Positions 18,779-28,137 of a stretch of 42,538 bases of DNA are shown in pieces. How positions within the stretch are numbered: position 1 is the stretch's first letter; each line of letters starts with the position of its first letter. The DNA is from Rozella allomycis CSF55 (Eukaryota > Rozellomycota). Below the pieces are notes generated by a model. The model saw only the letters and a list, made by a program, of their open reading frames with translations. It had not been told where the DNA came from and searched no databases. Made by a program: the position numbers and the translations under genes. The DNA is taken from contig KE561122.1 of assembly GCA_000442015.1 (NCBI GenBank), positions 1 to 42,538 on the forward strand, given 5' to 3'.

Positions 18779-19980
18779 ATGTGGAATTGGATAGATTCTC
18801 TTGACTGGAATGAATCATCTGCACCAAATTATTCCATTCTCTTTTCCAAGTCGACTACCACGAAATCTAAAATACGAGCCTTTATGGCAGACATATTCAC
18901 ACCATATCCTAAAGTAATTATGCAGGCGTATAATAATAATTAGAACGACGAAAGCATTGTATCCCAAATCTACTACGCTATTGAAGATTGCAAAGAGTCC
19001 TTAAGATTAAGTGGGGAAAGACAAAAATACCAACATGAATTGTTACAGTTTCTTTTGAATTTGATTACTATATTTTGCAAAGACTCTAAATGTTCTCTTT
19101 CCCTTGATGTTGGTTACAGAAACAAGTTTATGGAGAGCGTTACAAAGGGATTTTTCGAGCATGAAAAAGATTTGTATAAAGAAAGATATTATCATGGTAA
19201 TTTTGAATATTTTGTCATCAACTAGAATGTACCATCACAAGTGCCGTCAAAATCTATAATGGAAACGTCACCCCGAAAACAGACGAAATCCTTAAAACTC
19301 AAGCCAAAATTCTTGTTGAAAGCATTTATGACTTGTGTCGATTATTTACAAAGAAGGCGTTGATAAATCAAGGTACGTCGAATGAACTTGAAAGTTATCT
19401 TTGCGAATTTAACAGAGCCTATATTGTATACGAAGAGAATTTCTTGATGCAGCATTTACAACCATTTGTTACTCTGAAAATAGAAAGCAAATGTGTTGTC
19501 GAAAAACATCAGATTATCCTTCTGTCTCTCTTTGAAGGCCTGCGGATGTCCATTGAGTCTGGTTTAATTAAGCCAGATGATGTTGAATCATTTGATCCTT
19601 CCGTGATATTCAATTTACCTAAGCTGAGCGTAATATATCTGACGCATCATAATTTCTTAGGCGATGTACTGAATATTGATATTGAGGAGATAAACAGACA
19701 GTATATTTTACTCAAAGAGATCTTAATGCAGAAAGGCGTAAATGAAGTTATTTCAAACATATTAAATCCAGATGACCAGCCTGATGATGTGAATGTAACA
19801 AAATCTATTAGTTATATCACTTCCGTCCTAAAAATTGCATACTCATCATCAGTATTGGACGATTTAATTAGAATTACGTTAAAAACATACGAAAGAGAGT
19901 TTTATTCCAAATCAGATACCAAAAGAAATTCAATAATCCAGAGATTGTTAGTTGAATTTGTTCAAGATGTACTGTTTTAA
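18779..19980 (+). CDS. LST2/ZFYVE28-like protein lacking a FYVE finger
   Basis: Exons 18779-18913, 18944-19196 and 19226-19980 with introns of 30 and 29 nt; 380 aa. The strongest match to the N-terminal domain of lateral signalling target protein 2 is CEFNRAYIVYEENFL followed by ESGLIKPDDVESFDPSVIFN and LPKLSVIYL (human FAEFELSYVSAMVP; DFGYLTQDMIDDYEPALMFS; IPRLAIV). In animals LST2 is an endosomal regulator of EGF-receptor signalling whose C-terminal FYVE zinc finger binds PI3P. Here the protein stops after the helical domain and no FYVE motif follows before the next gene, so this is a short form; a membrane role is inferred only. Confidence 0.65.
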
Positions 19981-20035
19981 GCAAATAAAATATAGTTTGT
20001 CAAATATTGATTTCGTAAATAATTTAAAGCCAAAC

Positions 20036-20287
20036 ATGAAAACAATAATCATGTATTTATCAGCCGTAATTGCGTATGACTGCTTCAACATTTCTTGCAA
20101 TGATTCAATTTGTACATCGACAATCTATTCAAAAGAATTAATAGCAGAATGCTGCCCTTTCTTATGCGACTGTCGAAAATATCCTTGTAATGACGGGAAA
20201 AAGTGCGCAAATGTTGCAGTTTGCATAAAGGAACCATGTGACGCAGAAAGTTTCATGTGCGTCGATGAAACAGAAAAGTATCAATAA
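20036..20287 (+). CDS. Small cysteine-rich, probably secreted protein
   Basis: A single 83-codon exon. The N-terminus MKTIIMYLSAVIAYD is a plausible though short signal peptide. The remaining ~68 residues hold 12 cysteines (CFNISC, SIC, ECCPFLCDC, YPC, KKC, VC, EPC, FMC), an even number suited to six disulfides, with CxC and CC spacing. No known domain is evident. Such compact Cys-rich secreted proteins are typical of effectors, toxin-like inhibitors or wall proteins, but function is unknown. It lies 55 bp after the LST2-like stop and 29 bp from the convergent RasGAP-fold stop. Confidence 0.55.
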   Translation: MKTIIMYLSAVIAYDCFNISCNDSICTSTIYSKELIAECCPFLCDCRKYPCNDGKKCANVAVCIKEPCDAESFMCVDETEKYQ

Positions 20288-20316
20288 ATTTTGTTAACAA
20301 TCATACCAATGGAACT

Positions 20317-22570
20317 TTATTGACCAAAAACGACAGCCTTTAAGATTTTTCTAATTCCTAGCAATACTTTGGGCCGCTTTTTATAATCATAGAAGCAATT
20401 TACTGTTCCATCGATAGACAAATCATCTGTACGAATATTAGATATGACATCACTATGATGTGCAGTGAAGAAGCTCTTGAGTTCACCAATATCTAAATTT
20501 TCAGTGGATGCAAAGTTTAAACACTTTTTGCTTTCTTTAATGTCTAATTGAACTAAAAGTTTAGTTATAAAATCTAATTTCTTATTTAGTTCTGCTCTAT
20601 ATTTCTCTAGTCCGTGATCAAAAGATTTATTTAAAGCCAACGCCTTATTAGAGACATAAACTCTCACTACTTCAATTAATTTATGTATTTGGTTAAATGT
20701 GTCTACAACGTAACCTTCTTGTTTGGCTTATAAATGAAAAATCACAATAACTACCTTGTTGAGTGTAAGGATAAGCCAGAATGGCATCACATAGTAAATC
20801 TTTTAAAATAACTTTCTTTACAAGAGCATCACCTAAATTTGCTTTGAAAGAATTCGCGACTTCAGAAGTAATTTTCAGTGCGTCAAGAATATTACTTTGA
20901 ACAAAAAGTCGCGTAATGGATTACCTGCATATTAACACTGTATTGGTTCCAATTGAGTCTAAAATATTGGATGTGTAGATTATAAGAGATGATGGCTTAA
21001 CTTGAATATCGCCTATAAAATTGTCCTTTTTTAAACAAACTACCCTGTTTATAGATTGTTTCAAAGATTGGATGAATAATTGATTTTAGAAATATTTGAA
21101 GGCAGTTGTCTGACAAGTATTTAAATAAAGTGATAGTAAGGCTTTTGCTGCTCAGAATATTCCTCCATGAAAGTTCTTTATAGGTTCTTAATTGAACTTA
21201 CCCAATTCAAATGATAAAATTTCCATTAAGAGATCGTTCAATTTTGAATATGAAAGAAATACTTTCATGATATTTTGGATGACTAACTGTCGGTTTGAAA
21301 ATGGCACCTTTGTCAGGGTCAAAAATACAGGTTTTAGTATTGAAGGCCTTGAATTTATAAAAATCTTTTCTTGCATTGAAAGAAAAGTTACATTTATAAT
21401 GAAGGTATCTTCTATCGACTCTTTTGGCCAGCTAGATAACAGAAATTTAGTCTTTTCAATTGAGAATGTCAAAGATACCGATTCTTTGTCTTTTATTCGT
21501 TTCACAGCTGGAAAGAGGCAATAATAAAGTAATTGTGAAAGATCATCGATGAATTCCAAGTTTTGTTTGCCTATTGCTTTCACAATATTAAAGGTTTGGT
21601 TCCAAACCTCATTTATTGAAAATTCCATTAAATTTTACCACATTTTTCATTATTCATGAACAGCTTCATTTCTTCGTATGTCCATGCCAACTTCCCCTCT
21701 TCCAAACGAAATAATTGATTGGAATCGAAAATCGCTAGCAATTTAACAACAGAAAAGTACTCAAAGAGAATTTCAGCAAAATTCCAATCTTTTATATAAT
21801 TTTCACCTTCTATTATTATTCTATTGACCTTTTCAATGGAAATACAGTTGAATTCATGCATTGCAAGCTTTGGTAAAGTTATCTTTTGAATGTGTTGATC
21901 ATTTTTGATAATAAATTTGTATATTATTCTAACTAAGGTATTTTTTTGGTCATTCGTCAAATTCATGTTTTTTAAAACACTGACATTCTCGTCCAGATTC
22001 ATTATAAGCCTCTTTACACTTTCAGACATCTCCATTGATATATTAACATAATACAACTTTTGTGATCCGTTAGTTATGTCGGGGTCTTTGTTTCCTACCA
22101 CTTCATTTCCTTCAAGGCTACAATTTGATAAACACAAAATGTTGTCAATGTCATTTTCTTCATTCCTATACGGTGAAGCCTTATTTTATTTATTCTTGTG
22201 AAGAAATTACGGGATATTCAAATGTATGCGGCTTTATGAAACTGTTATTCTCTACTGTTTGTCTCATGTTCTCTCTTGTAATAATTTCCTCTTGCATGAT
22301 TTCTAAATTTTTAGTTAATAAAGATGGTGATGGGATTCGATACACGGGCTTAATATCATTGTAATGGACTTCTTTTTGGACTTCGCTTTCTATCATATCA
22401 AAATTCAATAACACTATGGCGTCCCTTTCTTGTTCTAAATGGTCTTTATTTGACACCGCTAATTTATTTTTATTCGGAATGATATTGACGCGCTCTTTAG
22501 GTTTACTGTCAACATCAACAGGAATATTCTCGTGCAACTGAGCATGCCTATCCCATACCAAACAGATCAT
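20317..22570 (-). CDS. Divergent RasGAP-fold protein
   Basis: Seven exons: 22570-22211, 22179-21639, 21612-21202, 21175-21044, 21012-20925, 20894-20755, 20726-20317; 693 aa. The C-terminal third follows the RasGAP domain: LNDLLMEILSFELELSWRN, then SSKSLTITLFKYLSDNCLQ, LKSIIHPIFETIYKQ, ILDALKITSEVAN and NKALALNKSFDHGLEKY at the end. SWRN lies where RasGAPs have LFR, so the arginine finger may be kept, but the later FLR-F-x-xPA motif is not recognisable (LLCDAILAYP). It is therefore a degenerate or non-catalytic GAP fold, or an IQGAP-type scaffold. The N-terminal 300 residues are unlike anything I know. Exons 2 and 3 join only through a 26-nt GT...TAA interval (21638-21613); otherwise they would be two ORFs overlapping as TAATG. 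Confidence 0.6.
21613..21638 (-). other. Candidate GT...AA intron in the RasGAP-fold gene
   Basis: Removal of 26 nt (GTAAAA...AATAA) joins NEKC to DEVWNQTF in frame and makes the total CDS an exact multiple of three (694 codons). No AG in range gives the right phase. The rival reading is two cistrons sharing TAATG at 21630-21626. Confidence 0.4.
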
Positions 22571-22723
22571 TACAATTTTGATAAATCATGATATGTTTTG
22601 AGTCTTGATTTATCCCATGCAGCTTTATCCAAACTCATTGTTTGTTTACATTTCAATTTTGGTAAAAATGATGTTTATTTTGGCTGCGCCCACATATACC
22701 AAACCTCACAACATCAGATTTTC

Positions 22724-23110
22724 ATGACATCTCTTGAACCAATAGAAACGAAAACATTTACAGAGAGCGAAAATGCTTCATTTGAAGAAATTAAGCAAAG
22801 CTCCTCGACACTTTCAAGATATCCTACCCCCGCAGTTGGGCTAACTCAAACATTGAGAGCTTTAAATGAAAGAAGAATTTCATCCAAAATATCAAGCTTA
22901 ACATTTTGCCATTTCTGTGAGTGCTTTGTTCAATCAGTGGTTAGAAAAACCCTTAGTGGAGCCAATTGGCTACTCTCTGCGGTTCTTGCTCCTCTATGCA
23001 TGTGTTGTTTTGGATTCAGAATTAAAAAATTAAAGAAAATTGAACATTTTTGCCCTACATGTGGAGTACGACTAGGTGTTTATTCAAAAAAGAAATCAAA
23101 GTTAGCTTGA
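22724..23110 (+). CDS. LITAF-domain membrane protein 1
   Basis: Single exon, 128 aa from the first in-frame ATG. An N-terminal Ser/Thr/Glu-rich tail precedes a LITAF domain: FCHFCECF (first CxxC knuckle), a hydrophobic hairpin ANWLLSAVLAPLCMCCFGF, then KKIEHFCPTCGVRLG (second CxxC). LITAF proteins lie on the cytosolic face of late endosomes/lysosomes, with the two knuckles binding one zinc and the hydrophobic part dipping into the membrane. The frame is open upstream to about 22598 but without ATG. It diverges from the RasGAP-fold gene (153 bp) and lies upstream of PUF60. Confidence 0.8.
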   Translation: MTSLEPIETKTFTESENASFEEIKQSSSTLSRYPTPAVGLTQTLRALNERRISSKISSLTFCHFCECFVQSVVRKTLSGANWLLSAVLAPLCMCCFGFRIKKLKKIEHFCPTCGVRLGVYSKKKSKLA

Positions 23111-23387
23111 TCTGATGATCTCCAAAAATACACCAAGAGTTACATACATTAATATCAGACACATTAATAAAAAACATTCCAAAACCCTTAGATATGATGA
23201 TTATTTGCTCTCGAGTTTAGAACGTTTTGTATTTAGTATTTCACCCTACTGGCTGCTTCAAATTTCATTAGCTTGTTTTAAAATGTAATAAAATATCATT
23301 AAGTTAGCATGACATATAATTGATGTTCTTTTCAAGTAGATTGAATTTTGGTTTGAAATTCACGAAATCGATTTTCTACGAATTTAA

Positions 23388-24615
23388 ATGGCTGCAGAAC
23401 TTCCACCTTTGTCTAGAGAGCAACATGAAAGACTTGCACGAGCCAAAAAGTTTGCTGCCGAACAAAACCCTTATGTAAAAATTAAGTTGAAAATAGAGCA
23501 TAGATTCTTCGGCAAAAAGTTGAGCGAACATCACACGCGCATCAAACAATGATGCAGCATCAAATATCAATTTTGAGCAGAGTATATATTGGTAATATAA
23601 TGCTTGATACACCAGAGCATCTTATAAAAGAAAAGTTCGAGTCTTTCGGTAATAGTCTCTGGTGACATAAAGTAGGTTATGTTAGAGCAGTTTCGACAGG
23701 AATAGATACTACTTCGACTATGAAGAATAAGGGATATGCATTTGTTGAATTTGAAGCTGCCGAGGGTGCGTACCTGGCATGTGAAATGACAAATGGAACA
23801 GATTTTATGGGTCGACCTATCAAGGTAGGAAGGCCGAACAATTTCCCATTAGATCTTCCCAAAGGTATTCATCGACCTTATACTTTTTAAGGTGTTCCTA
23901 AACCTTCCCCTACCAGAGTATACATTGCCAATGTTCACGACATGATAACTGAAGATGACATTTATGCTATTTTCGAACCACTTGGAACTATTAAAAAGCA
24001 TGTCCTCGCCGCAAATATTAATACAAAAAAGCACAAAACTTATGGTTTTGTTGATTTTGTCAAGGAATCTTCTGCAAAAGCAGCTATCAATCATTTGAAT
24101 GGATCCATTTTGGCTGGAAAGCCTCTTAGAGTTTATAAAAATATGGTAGGCACTGAATTACCTCCTGGAATGTCGACATTACCAAAGGAAGTCAAAGAAG
24201 TTCAAAGGGTTTATATTCCGCGAGGAGTTTTGCGAGCTGCACAATCCCTAGCAAAAAATATTGATCAAGATGCTGATGCTAGCGGAAACGTAAAACCCAG
24301 GATAGTCATGCTTGAGAATATGATTACCGAAGAGCCGGACCGTGAATTGGAAGAGGAAATTAAACTAGAATGCAAGAAATTTGGAAGTCTAGAAAATGTA
24401 AAATTCAGTAAATTTAAAACATCTTATCGCATATTCCTGGAATATGTTGATCATGAAAGTATAGTTTTCATCTTTCTAACAAAGGTGCGAAGAAAGCTCA
24501 AGAGGCATTGAATGGCAGATTCTTTGGAGGACAACAAATAGTTGCATCATTTTACTCACTGAAAGCATACAAGGAAGATTACTTAGAAGGTGAAAGTCTT
24601 GAAAACCCTCAATGA
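23388..24615 (+). CDS. PUF60: Poly(U)-binding splicing factor PUF60
   Basis: Exons 23388-23474, 23504-23648, 23676-23864, 23892-24458 and 24485-24615 (introns 29, 27, 27, 26 nt); 372 aa. PPLSREQHERLARAKKFAAEQ matches the PUF60 start. RRM1 runs RVYIGNIMLDTPEHLIKEKF...GYAFVEFEAAEGA, RRM2 RVYIANVHDMITEDDIYAIF...KTYGFVDF, and the last is a UHM (IVMLENMITEEPDRELEEEI ... NGRFFGGQQ) with its R-F-F loop. PUF60 helps U2AF define the polypyrimidine tract/branch region at 3' splice sites, of interest in a genome whose introns leave almost no room for such a tract. The Ala-rich linker of animal PUF60 is reduced to a short segment. Confidence 0.92.
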
Positions 24616-24665
24616 ATAAAATTTCAACTTAGTAATAATGTACGACCCCGGTTATTCGATAGTTT

Positions 24666-25078
24666 ATGAAAAATCCAGATTTAGCTTCAGCACCTCCTCC
24701 TCCATACCAAATATATCCTGAAGCATCTATCCCTCCGGGTCCTATGCAAGCAGTACCAATCCCAATTCCTCAATTACACTTTGATGAATTTCCCCCAGGA
24801 CCAATTCAAGTATTATACGCTTAAATAAATTCTATAGGTGGTCTGCCCCTATTGTTATGCAACAGTGATGACCGAAATTGAACATCAATCGGGAACTTGT
24901 ACGTACTTTTGGTGTATAGGACTGGTAATGATATATATCTGAATATCAAAAGTGGGTTGTCACCGCTATTTGTTGTTGCATTCCCTTTTTACTGAACTCC
25001 TGCAAGGATAGAGCACACAAATGCCCCAACTGTCACAAGGTTCTAGGGATGTATTATCGACAAAGAGATTGTTGCTGA
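24666..25078 (+). CDS. LITAF: LITAF-domain membrane protein 2 (PPxY)
   Basis: Exons 24666-24809, 24838-24924 and 24953-25078 (introns 28 and 28 nt); 118 aa. The N-terminal region is Pro-rich with SAPPPPYQIYPE, a PPxY motif of the kind by which human LITAF recruits NEDD4-family ubiquitin ligases. The domain reads VVCPYCYATVMTEIEHQSG, CTYFWCIGLWVVTAICCCIP, DRAHKCPNCHKVLGMYYR. Both CxxC knuckles and the membrane hairpin are present, so this is the better LITAF match of the two. It starts 50 bp after the PUF60 stop on the same strand; the two LITAF genes flank PUF60 and differ strongly in sequence. Confidence 0.88.
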
Positions 25079-25125
25079 ATGTAAAATAAACTCAATTGAC
25101 TGTTAAACAATATTTTGAATTTTTC

Positions 25126-25149
25126 ATGAGTGGCAAAGTCGGAGGATGA
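25126..25149 (+). promoter_or_regulatory. Candidate 7-codon upstream ORF overlapping the nibrin start
   Basis: ATG 25126 opens MSGKVGG and stops at TGA 25147-25149, which overlaps the nibrin ATG (25146-25148) as ATGA. If it is in the leader, it would impose leaky scanning or reinitiation. It may be chance. Confidence 0.3.
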
Positions 25150-26706
25150 AGATTCTAAAATCCCTCGACGGAGATACCACTTTTTTATTACCCAACACAT
25201 CTGTTACTGTAGGGAGAAAAGGTAATAAATGCTTTGTTTAAGGTTACAGAGGATTGTCATATTGTTTTACGCAATGACCCGTCCATCTCTAGACTTCACT
25301 GTACTATTTCAATGGTTGAAGGAGGAATAATTTTAAAAGATCATTCCACATATGGAATAGCTCTAAATGGAATGAAGACTAAAGAAGGGATGTTAAAATA
25401 TAATGAGATTGTACAATTTGGAGTTTACGAAAACAAATTCAAACTTGAAGAAATAAATGTCACCATTTGTCTAAGTGGGATGAAGTCTGAAGAAAAAAAG
25501 CGGACCATTAACATGTGCAACCAAATAGGAATTAACATCAGTGATGAAATTGATAAGAATACAAAATATTTAATAATGAATGAAGTGAAAATCACAGAAA
25601 AGTTGATCCTGGCATTGATTAATTCTTGTGTTGTGACCAATTCATCATTCATTGAGAAAATCCATTCAAACGGATTAGATGAACAAGGGAAAATAAAGAG
25701 TGACTTTTGTTTTCCAGATGCCAACAAGTATAGATATTTGTGTTAATTTAGTAGCTTTAAACCAGTAATACCTGGTAACGTTACCTTTGATTTGTCGCCG
25801 TCGCCTGAGCGAAGGACTTTATTCCAAGGATGCAAATTTGTCATTTCAGATGCAAGTCAAGTAAATTATCGAGTCATTATTAATAAGATGCAAAGATTAA
25901 AGAGAATAATTGAAGCTGCTAGTGGGCAAGCACTTTCAAAGTCCACTTCTGACTATCAAGAGATTTTCATTAAACCGCCAATGAAAAAGAATGTCCACGC
26001 TAATGAAAACTGCATTGAAGAAGAAGATATTTCATTAGCAATAATTAGAAAATCATTCAGCAAATTAAAAAGATGCAATACAATGCCAATAAATAAACCC
26101 GCCCCAACTTCAATCAAGAGGCTGAAAACTATGCCTGTTATTAGCCCGATTTCTAAAGACAACGATTTTAAAAAACCCAGAGACATCGTAGCTAACTTGG
26201 AAGAGCCTAAGCAAAATTATAACGAATCACAAAAAGAGTTAGTTAAACCCATCAATAAAAAGAATGAGACGATTAAAAAGAATGAGTTTGTCCTTCTTGA
26301 GTCCAATGATATAATTGAAATAGAGGCTCCAAGCAGCCTAGGATATCTGTCACACTTTAACAAAAAACCAGAATCACCTAAAAGAAAACCAAAGCTGAAA
26401 GTAGAGTTTGATCAAGATTCAATGGAGATTGAAAATAAAGATATCTCACCATTGGATAATCAATTGAAACAATTGGACAATCAAATGACAAACGTAGCAC
26501 AAGTTGAATCAATCCCAGTCACCCCTGCTCCAATTACAGATCAAATAACGCCAGAAAGGCATACCATTTCCAAAAAGTAATTTGCATAACTTTGAATGTT
26601 TAGAAAAGTTTACCAAGACACTCACAATGTTATTTATAAGAGCCTTGTAATTACTCCATACAACCCCAACCTATTAAATTCCAAGAAATTCAATAAAGTA
26701 TATTAG
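25146..26706 (+). CDS. NBN: Nibrin (NBS1), MRN complex subunit
   Basis: Exons 25146-25221, 25250-25727, 25752-26576 and 26604-26706 with introns of 28, 24 and 27 nt; 493 aa. The FHA domain is clear: VGRKEDCHIVLRNDPSISRL, HCTISM, STYGIALNG, YNEIVQFGVYENKFKLE. A BRCT region follows (NQIGINISDEIDKNTKYLIM), then FQGCKFVISDA (second BRCT-like start). The middle is disordered and Lys/Ser-rich. Near the C-terminus, NSKKFNKVY resembles the KKF-type MRE11-binding motif. NBS1 links MRE11-RAD50 and ATM at double-strand breaks. The second intron is 24 nt, a multiple of three, and hides an in-frame TAA. It ends 61 bp from the convergent DRG1 stop. Confidence 0.88.
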
Positions 26707-26767
26707 AGCATTAAAATCGTTAAAATGTTAAATATATTATATATCATATATTTTTATTGAAATGAAT

Positions 26768-28006
26768 TTATTTTTTAACAATTTGAACAACATCTTCATC
26801 GTGCAGACAATGATCCAATCCTACTTTCTGTGGATTATGTTTAACTGATGATCCCCAAACCAATGCACTAATTTTATTATTAAACCATTTTGTACTATTT
26901 AAACTCCTTGATCAATGAGCGATGAATTGCATCACAAAAATCTTTAACCGTTCCAGCAGAAGACTTTAAAACAACTGGCGCGCTATAATCTGGAACTTGA
27001 CCTTTGGGCTTTGTATAACTATTTTTATTCAAAGCTATTGATTACATTCTTAAAAGACTCAAATATTGCCATGCCTTTTCTAACAATTCATCAAAGTTCC
27101 ATTCATGGTTGGCAGAAATTGGAACACAATGAGGAATCTTGTATAGAATATCTAATTCCTGAATAGAAATTGAATCAATCTTGTTTAAAACATAAACGCA
27201 AGGAATGTAGACTCTATTTCCTTCAATAACATCAATAAGATCGTCTTCCGTAGCATCGCAACGAATTTGAACATCAGCACTAGAAATACGATATTCAGAT
27301 AGAATCGCTTTCACAGTGTCTAAATCCAAGTGGGTCAAAGGAACAGTGCTTGTCATATTAATACCTCCCTTGTCCTTTCTACGAAAAACGATATTTGGAG
27401 GCTCTTTATTCAATCTTATTCCGAATCCTTCCAATTCTTTTTCAATAATTCTTTTATGTTGTAGCGATTTCAAAACATCAAGAACAATAAAAATTAATGA
27501 ACATGTTCTCGCAACGGCAATAACTTGTTTACCACGACCTTTACCGTCTTTGGCTCCTTCAATAATCCCTGGCAAATCAAGAATCTTATTCATAATTTGA
27601 AAGTCTCCATACTTGAATTTGAGCACCACGATATTGAATAACACCTGGTACGGTTGTTAAAGTGGTAAATTCATACGCAGCAACTTCTGAAAATGTGCCG
27701 GTAAGTTTGCTCATCAAAGTACTTTTTCCAACTAGATCTCACGACTATTTAACTAGGTACCAGATGGAAATCCTATAAATCCTACTCTAGCGATACCAGT
27801 TTTCGCAACATCAAAACCTTCACCAGTGGCACCGCCTCCTCCTTTTGGTGTTAATAATTCTCTTCGAAGTTTGGCCAGTTTTGCTTTAAGTTGACCAAGA
27901 TGGTAAGAAGTGGCCTTATTTTTTTGAGTACGAGCCATCTACATTTTTAAAATCGTGATTTAAATACTTCATTTTCAATTTCTTTGATTTTTTCAATTAC
28001 CGACAT
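26768..28006 (-). CDS. DRG1: Developmentally regulated GTP-binding protein DRG1
   Basis: Exons 28006-27968, 27938-27761, 27731-27613, 27584-27046, 27018-26896 and 26867-26768; introns 29, 29, 28, 27 and 28 nt; 365 aa against 367 in human. [20 protein letters not shown] and PKGGGG precede the Obg-type GTPase: GFPSVGKST (G1), [17 protein letters not shown] (G3), NKID (G4), with the S5D2L-type insert and a TGS domain ([27 protein letters not shown]). DRG1 binds ribosomes with DFRP/RWDD1-type partners and helps resolve stalled translation. Near-complete identity blocks make this certain. Confidence 0.97.
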
Positions 28007-28137
28007 TTTTAAACAAAAAGTAAAAGTTGGACCCTTGTTTTAGAAAAATCCAAGATGCCACTTGACAAGAGTTTAAAGTAAATGACAAAATGGTTGAGAA
28101 TACTTTTTAAACAATGGTAAGGAATATGTTTTATTGA

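Noticed and set aside
21626-21630. TAATG overlap read as two separate cistrons on the minus strand
   Set aside because: The combined exon lengths make one in-frame gene that runs into a RasGAP-like domain; a 26-nt interval explains the break better than a bicistronic mRNA, though this rests on a GT...AA intron.
23111-23387. Gene or RNA in the 277-bp gap before PUF60
   Set aside because: No ORF, tRNA or intron pattern; simple AT-rich intergenic sequence.
28007-28137. Tiny plus-strand ORFs between DRG1 and dynein (MPLDKSLK...)
   Set aside because: Eight to thirteen codons only, no sign of selection.
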